From: Bacteroidales bacterium
GTDB lineage: Bacteria; Bacteroidota; Bacteroidia; Bacteroidales; GCA-2748055
Direction of reading: 5' to 3'
Assembly (NCBI GenBank): GCA_029210585.1
Contig: JARGFP010000027.1
Span: forward strand, 1 to 50,235
Length of the DNA stretch: 50,235 nucleotides
The translations under genes and the position numbers were made by a program. Every line of letters begins with the position of its first letter. Positions within the stretch are counted from its first letter, which is position 1. The notes under the pieces were generated by a model. That model was given only the letters and a program-made list of their open reading frames with translations, ran no database searches and was not told the origin of the DNA. This document shows, piece after piece, positions 26,235-34,023 of this stretch.

Positions 26235-26350
26235 TGACATGGTCATATGTCTCCGGTGCAATCCATTGTTACCGGAATTACTGGCATTCAAATCTTCCGG
26301 CGTCTCGCTGACATGGTCATATGTCTCCGATGCAATCCATTGTTACCGGA
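26235..26350. repeat. 42-bp direct repeat pair between folD and argS
   Basis: Two 42-base copies (26235-26276 and 26309-26350) differ at a single position, G26255 against A26329. A 32-base spacer separates them. Within each copy CCGGT-CAAT-CC-ATTG-ACCGG can fold into a hairpin, and the changed base falls in this stem, so it breaks one pair in the second copy. The pair fills most of the convergent gap. It may serve both genes as a transcription end region, or be a mobile intergenic repeat family. Confidence 0.85.
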
Positions 26351-26359
26351 CAAAGATTA

Positions 26360-28141
26360 CTACATCCTTTCCGGCACCTCGATGCCCAATAGCCCCATTC
26401 CCCGTTCAATGATATCCCCGATGATCCGTGAAAGATGAATGCGGAATAATCGTATGTCGGGATCCTCTGCGCTCAGGATGCTGTGGTCGTGGTAGAACTG
26501 GTTGAACTCCTTCGCCAGGTCGTACATGAAATTTGCAATCACCGAAGGATTGTGTTCCCTGGCGGCCGTACCGACCGTTACAGGAAAATCATGTACCAGC
26601 CGTATAACATCCGTTTCCTTTTCGTTCAGGTCCACCCGGGGGATCACGCTGTCGTATTCCCCTGCACTGCGCAATACGCTGCGGATTCTTGCATAGGTAT
26701 ACTGAATGAACGGCCCGGTGTTCCCGTTAAAATCAATGGATTCTTTCGGATCGAACAGCATGTTCTTCTTCGGATCCACCTTCAGGATAAAATATTTCAG
26801 TGCACCCATTCCGATCTGCCGGTAGATCACCTGTTTCTCCTCCTCGCCATACCCTTCCAGTTTGCCCAGTTCATCCGACATCTGCCTGGCTGTGCGGATC
26901 ATCTCATCCATCAGGTCGTCGGCATCCACGACCGTGCCTTCCCTCGATTTCATTTTTCCCTCGGGCAGTTCCACCATGCCGTAGGATAAATGGTACAGCT
27001 TGTCGTACCATTCGAAACCCAATTTGTCCAGCACATGTGCGAGCACCTGGAAGTGGTAGTTCTGTTCATTCCCCACCACGTAAATATGTTCTTCGATGGG
27101 GTATTCGGAAAAACGCTGGTGTGCCGTTCCGATGTCCTGGGTCATATATACCGAAGTACCATCAGAGCGAAGCAACAGCTTGCGGTCCAGTTTACGGTCG
27201 GTCAGGTCGGCCCACACAGAGCCATCCTCTTCCTGTTCCAGCACTCCTTTTTTCAGTCCCTCGCGGACCAGTTCACGGCCCAGCTTATAGGTTTCCGACT
27301 CGTAATACATTTTATCGAATGAAACACCCATCCGCTGGTAGGTAGTATCAAATCCGTCGTACACCCAGCCATTCATCGTTTCCCACAGGTGGCGCACTTC
27401 GGGGTCGTCGGCCTCCCATTTGAGCAGCATTTCGCGCGCCTCACGGATCAGCGGGGCAGTTTCTTCGGCTTTTTTCCTGTCCATGCCTCCTTCGGTCAAC
27501 TCCCTGACCTGCTTCTTGTATTCCTGGTCGAATTTCACATAGTAATCACCTACCAGTTTGTCGCCTTTTTTTCGTGAACTTTCGGGGGTTTCCCCGTTGC
27601 CGTATTTCTGCCAGGCAAGCATGGATTTGCAGATATGAATCCCCCTGTCGTTGACCAGGTTGACCTTGATTACCTTGTTTCCATTGGCCTCCAGTATCCT
27701 GGAAATGGAATAACCAAGCAGGTTGTTGCGGATATGTCCCAGGTGAAGCGGCTTATTGGTATTGGGACTCGAGTACTCCACCATCATCAACGGAGCGCCG
27801 GGTCCGGGTTCAGTGAGACCGTAATTCTTTTCTTCTGCCACATGGGCAATCACCTGCTGCCAGTATGCAGTGGATATGACGATATTCAGAAATCCTTTGA
27901 TAACGTTGAAGGAGCTGACTTCTGACAGTTCAGACTCCAGCCAGGTGCCCAGTTCACGGGCGGTTTCCTCCGGAGATTTCCTTGCGTGTCGCATCAGTGG
28001 GAATACCACCAGTGTGAGGTCTCCCTCAAAATCCTTTTTTGTTTTTTGCAGTTGCACCTGTTCCCTGCTGATATCGGCCTGCCAGCGTTGCGCAGCTCCT
28101 TTGATGACGGTACCAGTGAGAAGTTCTTCTATTCTTTGCAT
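26360..28141 (-). CDS. argS: Arginyl-tRNA synthetase
   Basis: The class I synthetase charges tRNA-Arg. From the chosen start it has 593 residues. The HIGH motif appears as HLGHIRNN in the stretch SSPNTNKPLHLGHIRNNLLG, and the KMSKS-equivalent lies in GKMKSREGTVVDADDL. The C-terminal DALR anticodon-binding domain (about residues 470-593) ends with GLLGIEVPERM, the usual family end. The frame runs on to 28201 through a terminator hairpin, so I choose the ATG at 28141 (MQRIEELLTG), 20 bases after a TATCTTTG promoter box. Confidence 0.96.
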   Translation of the reverse strand: MQRIEELLTGTVIKGAAQRWQADISREQVQLQKTKKDFEGDLTLVVFPLMRHARKSPEETARELGTWLESELSEVSSFNVIKGFLNIVISTAYWQQVIAHVAEEKNYGLTEPGPGAPLMMVEYSSPNTNKPLHLGHIRNNLLGYSISRILEANGNKVIKVNLVNDRGIHICKSMLAWQKYGNGETPESSRKKGDKLVGDYYVKFDQEYKKQVRELTEGGMDRKKAEETAPLIREAREMLLKWEADDPEVRHLWETMNGWVYDGFDTTYQRMGVSFDKMYYESETYKLGRELVREGLKKGVLEQEEDGSVWADLTDRKLDRKLLLRSDGTSVYMTQDIGTAHQRFSEYPIEEHIYVVGNEQNYHFQVLAHVLDKLGFEWYDKLYHLSYGMVELPEGKMKSREGTVVDADDLMDEMIRTARQMSDELGKLEGYGEEEKQVIYRQIGMGALKYFILKVDPKKNMLFDPKESIDFNGNTGPFIQYTYARIRSVLRSAGEYDSVIPRVDLNEKETDVIRLVHDFPVTVGTAAREHNPSVIANFMYDLAKEFNQFYHDHSILSAEDPDIRLFRIHLSRIIGDIIERGMGLLGIEVPERM

Positions 28142-28160
28142 TTGTTCCTGAATTGGTGTG

Positions 28161-28168
28161 CAAAGATA
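28161..28168 (-). promoter_or_regulatory. Putative -7 box for argS
   Basis: The minus strand reads TATCTTTGC, a full match to TAnnTTTG, 19 bases upstream of the chosen argS ATG. The position expected for the -33 element is occupied by the stem of the adjacent terminator-like hairpin. Confidence 0.6.
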
Positions 28169-28198
28169 AAAAAAAACCGCCTCGGAGTGAGACGGTTT
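28168..28198 (-). terminator. Terminator-like hairpin abutting the argS promoter
   Basis: On the minus strand AAACCG, then GTCTC near-complement pairs, close on CGGTTT, followed by an uninterrupted run of T residues (nine T in total, counting those in the stem). That is a classic intrinsic terminator shape. It would stop any leftward transcript arriving from about 28200-28440 just before the argS promoter starts. Confidence 0.7.
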
Positions 28199-28385
28199 CA
28201 TAACTAAACTAACCCTAAACTAAATCTATGAAAAGTAAGATATAAGATTGAATCTCATATCCAAAAAAAGAACGTTTGGTAGTTAAACGTGCAAATGCAC
28301 CTGTTTGTTACGTGAAATCTTCAAAAAAATCTTAAAAAATGTTAAACGCAATCAGGTACTTACAGTCGTTTGATTTTTCACAATC

Positions 28386-28418
28386 TTTGGTCTTTCGAAA
28401 AGAACTTTGTTACATTTG
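28386..28418 (+). promoter_or_regulatory. Putative Bacteroidota promoter for the glycosyltransferase gene
   Basis: TTTG at 28386-28389 is followed after 21 bases by TACATTTG at 28411-28418, a good fit to TTTG-N19-TAnnTTTG with a slightly long spacer. The start codon lies 32 bases downstream. Confidence 0.6.
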
Positions 28419-28450
28419 TACATTGGACACTATAAATTTCAGATAGTTTA

Positions 28451-29575
28451 ATGGACCCGCAGAAGTATTTGCATGTTGTTGCTTTTAATGTCCCCTACCC
28501 GCCCGATTACGGGGAAATCATCGATATCTACTATAAACTCAGGGCCCTCAGTGAAGACGGGACCAGGATCATCCTTCATACCTTTTTGTATGAGCGACCG
28601 GCAGCACCGGAACTGGAACAGCTCTGTCATGAAGTACATTATTACAAACGGTTGCGCGGACTGAAGTATTTGCTGCAACCCTTGCCCTATATTGTGCTCA
28701 CGCGAAAATCGAAACCGCTTGTGGAGCGGTTGCTGAATGATGACCACCCGGTATTGTTCGAAGGATTGCACACCACCTTCCATATGCAACAATGTATAGA
28801 TGCCGGGAAACCGGTTTTTGTGCGCACACACAATATCGAACACAATTTTTACAGGATGCTTGCCAACAGTGAGCGACGGATATTCAAAAAACTATTTCTC
28901 AGCGCCGAATCCCGGAAACTGAAGCGCTACGAACCGATCCTGGAGCTGGCCAACAGGCTGATAGCGATCTCTATAACGGATGCCACCTATTTCAGCGACC
29001 AGTATGGCAACAGTACCTATGTTTCCGCCTTCCATCACCATGATGAGATCACTGCTGTTCCGGGTAAAGGAGATTATATCCTGTTCCACGGGAATCTTTC
29101 TGTTCCTGAAAATGAAAAAGCCTTGCTGTTCCTGGTGAAAAAAGTATTGTCACAACTTTCATACAGGGTGATCATCGCGGGAAAGAATCCCGGCAGGGTG
29201 ATCCGCAGGACCTGTGACCGCTATCCACATATCGAGCTGATCTCTAATCCTTCCGGCGGACAGATGGACCAGCTGGTTTTAGAAGCACACATCAACCTGT
29301 TGTATACCTACCAGCCCACCGGGCTGAAGCTGAAGCTTCTGTACAGTCTCTATTCAGGCAGGCATTGCATGGCCAATCCACTGATGTTGAGCGGAAGTGT
29401 GCTGGAACCATTGTGCAGGGTATACCGGTCACCGGGAGAAGCCATCAAAATGATCGAACAGCTGATGCAGGAACCGCTCAGCGAAGAAGCGATCGTGGAG
29501 CGAACGAAGATACTATCTGAATACCACAATTCCCACAACATCAAGAAGATCAACGAGCTGTTGTGGCCTTCCTGA
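28451..29575 (+). CDS. Glycosyltransferase family 4-like protein
   Basis: The 374-residue protein looks like a GT-B fold glycosyltransferase. The N-terminal half has NVPYPPDYGEIIDIYYKLRALSEDG, a frequent opening of sugar transferases, and HTFLYERP near residue 45. The C-terminal half has ILFHGNLSVPENEKALLFLV and VIIAGKNPGR, the acceptor and nucleotide-sugar side. The expected conserved Glu-rich donor motif is weak, with PTGLKLKLLYSL in its place near residue 290. Such enzymes add sugars to lipids or proteins for surface polysaccharide. No polysaccharide cluster surrounds it, so it is an orphan. Substrate unknown; family assignment is by overall pattern. Confidence 0.72.
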   Translation: MDPQKYLHVVAFNVPYPPDYGEIIDIYYKLRALSEDGTRIILHTFLYERPAAPELEQLCHEVHYYKRLRGLKYLLQPLPYIVLTRKSKPLVERLLNDDHPVLFEGLHTTFHMQQCIDAGKPVFVRTHNIEHNFYRMLANSERRIFKKLFLSAESRKLKRYEPILELANRLIAISITDATYFSDQYGNSTYVSAFHHHDEITAVPGKGDYILFHGNLSVPENEKALLFLVKKVLSQLSYRVIIAGKNPGRVIRRTCDRYPHIELISNPSGGQMDQLVLEAHINLLYTYQPTGLKLKLLYSLYSGRHCMANPLMLSGSVLEPLCRVYRSPGEAIKMIEQLMQEPLSEEAIVERTKILSEYHNSHNIKKINELLWPS

Positions 29576-29767
29576 GCCGGGTATTTTGATAAAGATTATC
29601 GGTCATTTGGAACTCCATATGGTTCGTCATTGAAGGAATTCTGCAGGATTTCCCGGCCCTTGCATCTTGAACCAGGTTGCCGTTCACAGATGGACCTCTG
29701 CCGGACTTCCTTAGCCGGGCTAATTAATGTTCATTCTTCGACCAGGCAGAACTGTTGTTCAGCGGCT

Positions 29768-30001
29768 TTATTCCCTCGGTTCCTCCCTGTCGGATGAACG
29801 GTCGAGGATCGCAAAAATCAGTACGATCACGGCCGAGGCAGCGAGTACCACCATGAGGGACTGGAACATCCGGGCCACGAGATTGCGGTATTCAATGATG
29901 TCCCATATGGCGAGGATCGCTACAACTGAAAATATAAGTATCAGTCCTGCAAGTATATACGCAATTACTTTTCTCACGCTTGTAGTTGTTGGTTCAGACA
30001 T
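29768..30001 (-). CDS. Small two-helix membrane protein
   Basis: The 77-residue protein has two hydrophobic stretches, IAYILAGLILIFSVVAILAI (about residues 13-32) and LMVVLAASAVIVLIFAI (about 49-65). A short polar loop (RNLVARMFQS) joins them, and the tail is charged. It starts 33 bases after the ABC ATPase stop codon and reads the same way, so it may be cotranscribed with the importer. I do not recognise a family. It may be an accessory subunit or just a conserved small membrane protein. Confidence 0.65.
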   Translation of the reverse strand: MSEPTTTSVRKVIAYILAGLILIFSVVAILAIWDIIEYRNLVARMFQSLMVVLAASAVIVLIFAILDRSSDREEPRE

Positions 30002-30034
30002 GGTTCAACATTATTGGTGGTGCAAATTAGGCAA

Positions 30035-31138
30035 TTAAACAATGTGAGTCAAGAACGCCATTAAATCATATAGCGTATGAAAGGTTCGGACGGTACCGGC
30101 TGTCAGCACATTCCATGCGGAAGTATCTTTTCCTGCATCTATGTCCACGCGGATCGCTGCCACGTCATCCTGTTTGTTTTCGCCGGTTTTCTTCTTTGAC
30201 GTTTCACCCGTATCCTTCTGCATTTTTTCAACGGATTCCTCCTGTGGTAGCCCTCTGGTTTCCTGTTGGTCACTGACGCGGAACCCTCCTCTCTCCAGTG
30301 CCCGACGTGTCCAGTATCGCAATATGCCGTCACCTGTCAGCTCCACGCTTCTGTGGTAGTGTCCTTCCCTTAAAAACCTCAGGTTATCCGTGTCGAAGGC
30401 AACTCCTGAATCGCTGAACATGGCTTCGTAGGTTCCTATCAGTCCCAGGTCCTCCGGTGCGCCGGTCACCAGCTTTTGTTCGTGGATCACCCACACCTTG
30501 TCGGCATAGGAGAAAATATTATCGAATTCATGGGTGGAAAAGATGACGGTACGGCCGTGCGACTTCAGCTTATGGAGTACCTCCAGGATTCCGATCCTGT
30601 TGGGAATATCCAGGAAGGCAGTGGGTTCATCCAGGATCATGATCCGGGTATCCTGGGCAAGGGACATGGCAATCATCACGCGCTGTCTTTCCCCGTCACT
30701 CAGTCTGTGGACACGCGCATGGGTAAAATCCTCCATGCCGACGAAGTGAATCGACTCATGGATCTTGCGACGGTCTTTATCGCGGATGTTCCCCCACCAG
30801 TTCGTGTAGGGATGCCTGCCCAGGGAGACCATCTCAAATACTGTGAGATTCTCCACCAGGTTGGTTCCCGTTGCCACGAACGAAATATTTCTCGACAGTT
30901 CGTATGGCGGGGAAGAAAACAGGGAGCGTTGTTGAAGCATCACATTTCCCCTGGCCGGTTTCCGGATCCCTGCGATGGTTCGCAGCAACGTACTTTTGCC
31001 GGTACCATTCCGCCCGGCGAGCGCGATCATCTCACCAGTGCGTACTTCATCTGATGCCTGTTTCAGCAGGTATTCCCCCGGCAGATATCCCAGCCAGAGA
31101 TCTTCAAATGTCAGTATACTGAATGATTCGTCGCCCAT
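30035..31138 (-). CDS. ABC transporter ATPase, iron-siderophore/cobalamin importer type
   Basis: The 367-residue ATPase has Walker A GRNGTGKST (residues 42-50), the Q-loop region, signature LSDGERQRVMIA, Walker B IMILDEPTAFLD and the switch STHE. It resembles the FecE/BtuD/FhuC group that drives import of siderophores, haem or cobalamin. A C-terminal extension of about 110 residues follows the nucleotide-binding domain, containing a lysine/glutamate-rich linker and a terminal WNVLTAGTVRTFHTLYDLMAFL. Long C-terminal tails are common in this group in Bacteroidota. It begins five bases after the permease gene. The transported substrate cannot be told from sequence. Confidence 0.9.
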   Translation of the reverse strand: MGDESFSILTFEDLWLGYLPGEYLLKQASDEVRTGEMIALAGRNGTGKSTLLRTIAGIRKPARGNVMLQQRSLFSSPPYELSRNISFVATGTNLVENLTVFEMVSLGRHPYTNWWGNIRDKDRRKIHESIHFVGMEDFTHARVHRLSDGERQRVMIAMSLAQDTRIMILDEPTAFLDIPNRIGILEVLHKLKSHGRTVIFSTHEFDNIFSYADKVWVIHEQKLVTGAPEDLGLIGTYEAMFSDSGVAFDTDNLRFLREGHYHRSVELTGDGILRYWTRRALERGGFRVSDQQETRGLPQEESVEKMQKDTGETSKKKTGENKQDDVAAIRVDIDAGKDTSAWNVLTAGTVRTFHTLYDLMAFLTHIV

Positions 31139-31143
31139 GTGCC

Positions 31144-32169
31144 CTAGTTGAAAAGTTTTTTACTGCTGATCACCACCCATACCACCACCGGTATACCGAT
31201 CAGTGAAGTGATGGCGTTGATCGGCAGGATCCTGTCGGAACCCGGCACCTGCGAGATGATATCGCTGAATACCAGCACGATCATTCCCACCAGGAGTGTG
31301 GCGGGTACCAGGAACCGCATATCCGATCTTCCCGTGAGGAACCGCGTGATATGTGGTACAGCGATGCCAATAAATCCAATCGGACCGCAAAAGGCCGTAA
31401 CCGTACCGGCCAGGATACTGGTGCTTGCGAAGACCAGGACCCTGGTGGTGCGTACACTGACCCCCAGGCTTCCGGCATATTCTTCACCGAGCATCATGGC
31501 ATTCAGGCCTTTCACCGACAGCAGTGCGATCAGCAAGCCCGGTACAATGGCAATGAGCATCACCGACAATGCGCTCCCTGAAACAGCACCCAGGCTCCCC
31601 ATGCTCCAGATGACAAACGACTTCAGTGCTGCAGCATTTCCGAAATACTGCATCAGGCTGATCACGGCCGATAATCCGCTGCTGAACATGATGCCCAGGA
31701 TCAGGATCGTCATGATATTGCGTATCCGTATGGTCACCAGCAGCAGTATGAACATCACGCTTGCGGCCCCGATCCAGGCTGCTGCGACGATCCCCCAACG
31801 TGCAAAGATCCCGGTGGCCATGGCACCTGTTCCCAACAGTACCAGGGCCGCTCCCAGGCTGGCTCCTGAGCTGATCCCGAGGATATAGGGACCTGCCAGC
31901 GGATTCCGGAAGATCGTCTGCATCTGCAGTCCGCTCACCGACAATGCAGCTCCCGCAAGGAGTGCGGTAACCACCCTTGGGATTCTGAAATCGAGCAGGA
32001 TCAGTTCCTGCTGACGGGATAGCACACTGTCGCTGAACAGGAAACCGACAATGGACCTGAAGGGAATCTTTACCGTTCCCAATGAGATATCAAGGCCCAC
32101 CAACACCACCAGCAACACGGCCAGGAGAATGATCTGGAACAGGAATTTTGATTTTGACAGTCTGGTCAA
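31144..32169 (-). CDS. FecCD-family ABC permease
   Basis: The 341-residue permease has about nine to ten membrane helices and the FecCD/BtuC signatures LSVSGLQMQTIFRNPLAGPYILGISSGASLGA and CGPIGFIGIAVPHITRFLTG. These proteins dimerise to form the channel of siderophore and cobalamin importers. The start codon is TTG (32169-32167), which overlaps the TGA of the upstream small gene (ATTGA); no ATG lies near, so translational coupling is likely. The ATPase gene follows after five bases. Confidence 0.93.
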   Translation of the reverse strand: MTRLSKSKFLFQIILLAVLLVVLVGLDISLGTVKIPFRSIVGFLFSDSVLSRQQELILLDFRIPRVVTALLAGAALSVSGLQMQTIFRNPLAGPYILGISSGASLGAALVLLGTGAMATGIFARWGIVAAAWIGAASVMFILLLVTIRIRNIMTILILGIMFSSGLSAVISLMQYFGNAAALKSFVIWSMGSLGAVSGSALSVMLIAIVPGLLIALLSVKGLNAMMLGEEYAGSLGVSVRTTRVLVFASTSILAGTVTAFCGPIGFIGIAVPHITRFLTGRSDMRFLVPATLLVGMIVLVFSDIISQVPGSDRILPINAITSLIGIPVVVWVVISSKKLFN

Positions 32170-32447
32170 TCCTTGCCGTTTTTCAATTCTTCGATGACAC
32201 CCATCAACACATACAGTTCTTCCTTAACCTTCCTGTAATGCTTCTTAAGTGTTTTACTCTCCGCATCGGTTTCCGGATGATTGGTCCTGAGGATCAGGTC
32301 GTTTCTCAGGTATGCGATTTTCCTGATCACCTCATCAAACGCTTCGTCCTGAATTTCAGGATCGTCGTTTTTCAGCACGTAGCACTTTGTAAGCATATTG
32401 AAGGTAAGTGCGTTGATGTCTTTTTTCAGTTTTCGGATACTTGCCAT
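32166..32447 (-). CDS. Small helical protein between binding protein and permease genes
   Basis: The 93-residue protein is highly charged and predicted to be mostly alpha-helical (ASIRKLKKDINALTFNMLTKCYV and KKHYRKVKEELYVLMGVIEELK). It has no signal peptide or membrane segment, so it should be cytoplasmic. I recognise no named family. Its stop overlaps the TTG start of the permease gene, and a TAAATTTG box lies about 25 bases upstream, so it heads its own transcript with the permease and ATPase. Being first, it could be a regulator of the importer or simply a conserved leader gene. Confidence 0.75.
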   Translation of the reverse strand: MASIRKLKKDINALTFNMLTKCYVLKNDDPEIQDEAFDEVIRKIAYLRNDLILRTNHPETDAESKTLKKHYRKVKEELYVLMGVIEELKNGKD

Positions 32448-32469
32448 GGAATGGATTCTTGGTGTGGAT

Positions 32470-32477
32470 CAAATTTA
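32470..32477 (-). promoter_or_regulatory. Putative -7 box for the small gene and permease
   Basis: The minus strand reads TAAATTTG (TAnnTTTG), 22 bases upstream of the ATG at 32447. The -33 position has only TTCC, so support is partial. It indicates that the transport genes can be transcribed separately from the binding-protein gene. Confidence 0.5.
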
Positions 32478-32516
32478 GGAATTATTTGCAGTATTCGGAA
32501 AGAAAGGAGCCGGTTC

Positions 32517-32694
32517 AGTTTCCGGTAACAGAACCGATCGTTATCTGCAAGCGGAAGGACAGGAATGATCCAAAACGGACAAGCGGTATTTACTGTAGTT
32601 TCCGGTAATAGAACTGATCATTGTCAGCATGCGAAAGGACACGGATGAGACAGGACGGACAACCAATATTTACTTAAGTTTCCGGTAATAGAAC
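32517..32694. repeat. 80-bp tandem repeat reaching into the 3' end of the binding-protein gene
   Basis: The block AGTTTCCGGTAAYAGAAC starts at 32517, 32597 and 32677, exactly 80 bp apart. The last copy encodes the FYYRKL end of the binding protein; the other two lie downstream. The first two copies are about three-quarters identical over their full 80 bases. The period is not a multiple of three, so the copies do not extend the protein. This is best read as an ageing tandem duplication of the gene's 3' end. Confidence 0.8.
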
Positions 32695-34004
32695 AGGTTG
32701 TTGTTGTCCACCGGGCGGTGGTTGAATATATGTACCAGGTCCTGCAGGACGAGGTCGGGACGGATCACACCGGATTCCCAGTAATCGTTGCCCCCGCCCG
32801 CACCCATGCACCTGTTATTGTTGTATATCGCCCCTTCGCTGAACACATCGAGTTTCCCGAACCGTCGATCGTGCTCCAGGATTTCATCCAGGCTGGAAGC
32901 GACCCCGGGGTTGATCCACACTTCTGCCTCCATGGCACGGGAAAACACTGTTTCGATGTCATAAGGCTTCGCCTCTGCATGATCGTGGTCACTGAACAGG
33001 TAGGCGCCCCCGGCATCACTGATCAGCCTGGCCGCGAACGACGCTCCTCCGGCTACATACCAGGTGTCCTTCCAGGGCAACCCGAGCATTACATCAGGGG
33101 CTATTGCAGGGGTCCCCCTGACTTCCTGTGGCCGTGCTGCCGGGACGTCCCCCTGAAGGGTCCTCGTGGCGACCATGGTTGCAATGGAATCGTAGCGATA
33201 CGCTACCTCCCGGAATATGTCCGCTGCAAGTTCCTGCTTGTCATAAAAAGCAGCAAAGAATTTTATCCATTCGGCCCTTCCCAGCGGGTGTGGCTCCAGG
33301 TAGTCGGCACAGATCACCACCGGGATTCCTGCATCCTGCAGTTTGTTCACTGTCTGTACGATCCCCGACTGCACCCCGAACAGGAACACCACATCGGGAT
33401 CGAGTTCCAGGAGCAGTTCATAGTTCATTTGCTGGTCGTATCCCACTTCCCGGATGGCCCCGGAACGATAGCGCTGCAGCAGTTGTTCATCGTAAATATA
33501 GTCACCTCCCGATACCCCGGTTATGGTTGGAGCCACACCGAGTGTATCCAGGAAGCCGATGAAGGTGGTGGACATGATCACCGTTTTTTCCACCGGGGTG
33601 GCAATGAAAGGAATGTTGGACAGTGAATCCGGAACCAGGGCTGGATCATTACCCAGCAGGTAATTGAAGCGGGTCCCGGAAGCGTTCTGCCAGGGCGCCA
33701 GGACAGCCAGATGCACCAGGTCACCCACGGAATCTAATTCAAATTTTTCGGCATACTGTACATTACGGATCAAATCAGAATCCGGGGAATTCTCCTGCAA
33801 AGCGGTGCTTAACTGCGAAGTTTCGGGGAAAGCGGTGCTCGACTGCGAGGTTTCCTGTGTGGAAGGTTTCAGCCTGCCATTGGATTGGGAATCCGTTGCC
33901 TGGTCCCTGGTTCCCTGTTGCGGACCGCAGCCGGTTATCAGTATGACTGTCAGTAAGATGCCTGGCAGAGCAGGCACTGCGATATGCAACAGGATTTGTC
34001 TCAT
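32670..34004 (-). CDS. ABC importer substrate-binding lipoprotein (FecB/BtuF-type)
   Basis: The protein starts with a lipoprotein signal (MRQILLHIAVPALPGILLTVILITGC). A Ser/Thr/Gln-rich linker (about residues 30-75) contains a ten-residue tandem duplication. A two-lobed periplasmic binding fold follows, with VVFLFGVQSGIVQTVNKLQDAGIPVVICADYLEPHPLGRAEWIKFFAAFY as the central hinge-helix region typical of helical-backbone binding proteins. These deliver siderophores, haem or cobalamin to FecCD permeases. I use the second ATG (34004). It begins 19 bases after the protease stop, so the two may be cotranscribed. No TonB-dependent receptor gene is nearby. Confidence 0.88.
   Translation of the reverse strand: MRQILLHIAVPALPGILLTVILITGCGPQQGTRDQATDSQSNGRLKPSTQETSQSSTAFPETSQLSTALQENSPDSDLIRNVQYAEKFELDSVGDLVHLAVLAPWQNASGTRFNYLLGNDPALVPDSLSNIPFIATPVEKTVIMSTTFIGFLDTLGVAPTITGVSGGDYIYDEQLLQRYRSGAIREVGYDQQMNYELLLELDPDVVFLFGVQSGIVQTVNKLQDAGIPVVICADYLEPHPLGRAEWIKFFAAFYDKQELAADIFREVAYRYDSIATMVATRTLQGDVPAARPQEVRGTPAIAPDVMLGLPWKDTWYVAGGASFAARLISDAGGAYLFSDHDHAEAKPYDIETVFSRAMEAEVWINPGVASSLDEILEHDRRFGKLDVFSEGAIYNNNRCMGAGGGNDYWESGVIRPDLVLQDLVHIFNHRPVDNNNLFYYRKLK
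33799..33858. repeat. 30-bp tandem repeat encoding the lipoprotein linker
   Basis: AAAGCGGTGCT plus following bases occurs at 33799-33828 and again at 33829-33858, with several differences. The 30-bp period is ten codons (SSTAFPETSQ-like and STALQENS-like units). It lies in the flexible linker just after the lipobox cysteine. Confidence 0.75.
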
Positions 34005-34023
34005 CATTCAATCACAACAACTC

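Larger units (their letters stand above)
28142..28450. other. 309-base divergent region between argS and the glycosyltransferase gene
   Basis: The region is AT-rich. It holds the argS promoter and terminator, then a leader-like CTAAACTAACCCTAAACTAA stretch (about 28204-28224) just before ATGAAAAGTAAGATATAA on the plus strand, a six-codon open frame. A CGTTT/AAACG hairpin with a T-rich minus-strand tail lies near 28262-28290, and a GTGCA/TGCAC palindrome follows at about 28289-28300. The glycosyltransferase promoter is near 28386-28418. I see no real gene. Confidence 0.45.

Noticed and set aside
28142-28201. N-terminal extension of argS to 28201
   Set aside because: The extension would be translated from the terminator hairpin and the promoter box; the family start is at 28141.
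34005-34023. Cobalamin riboswitch ahead of the importer binding protein
   Set aside because: Only 19 bases separate the protease stop from the gene, leaving no room for the element.
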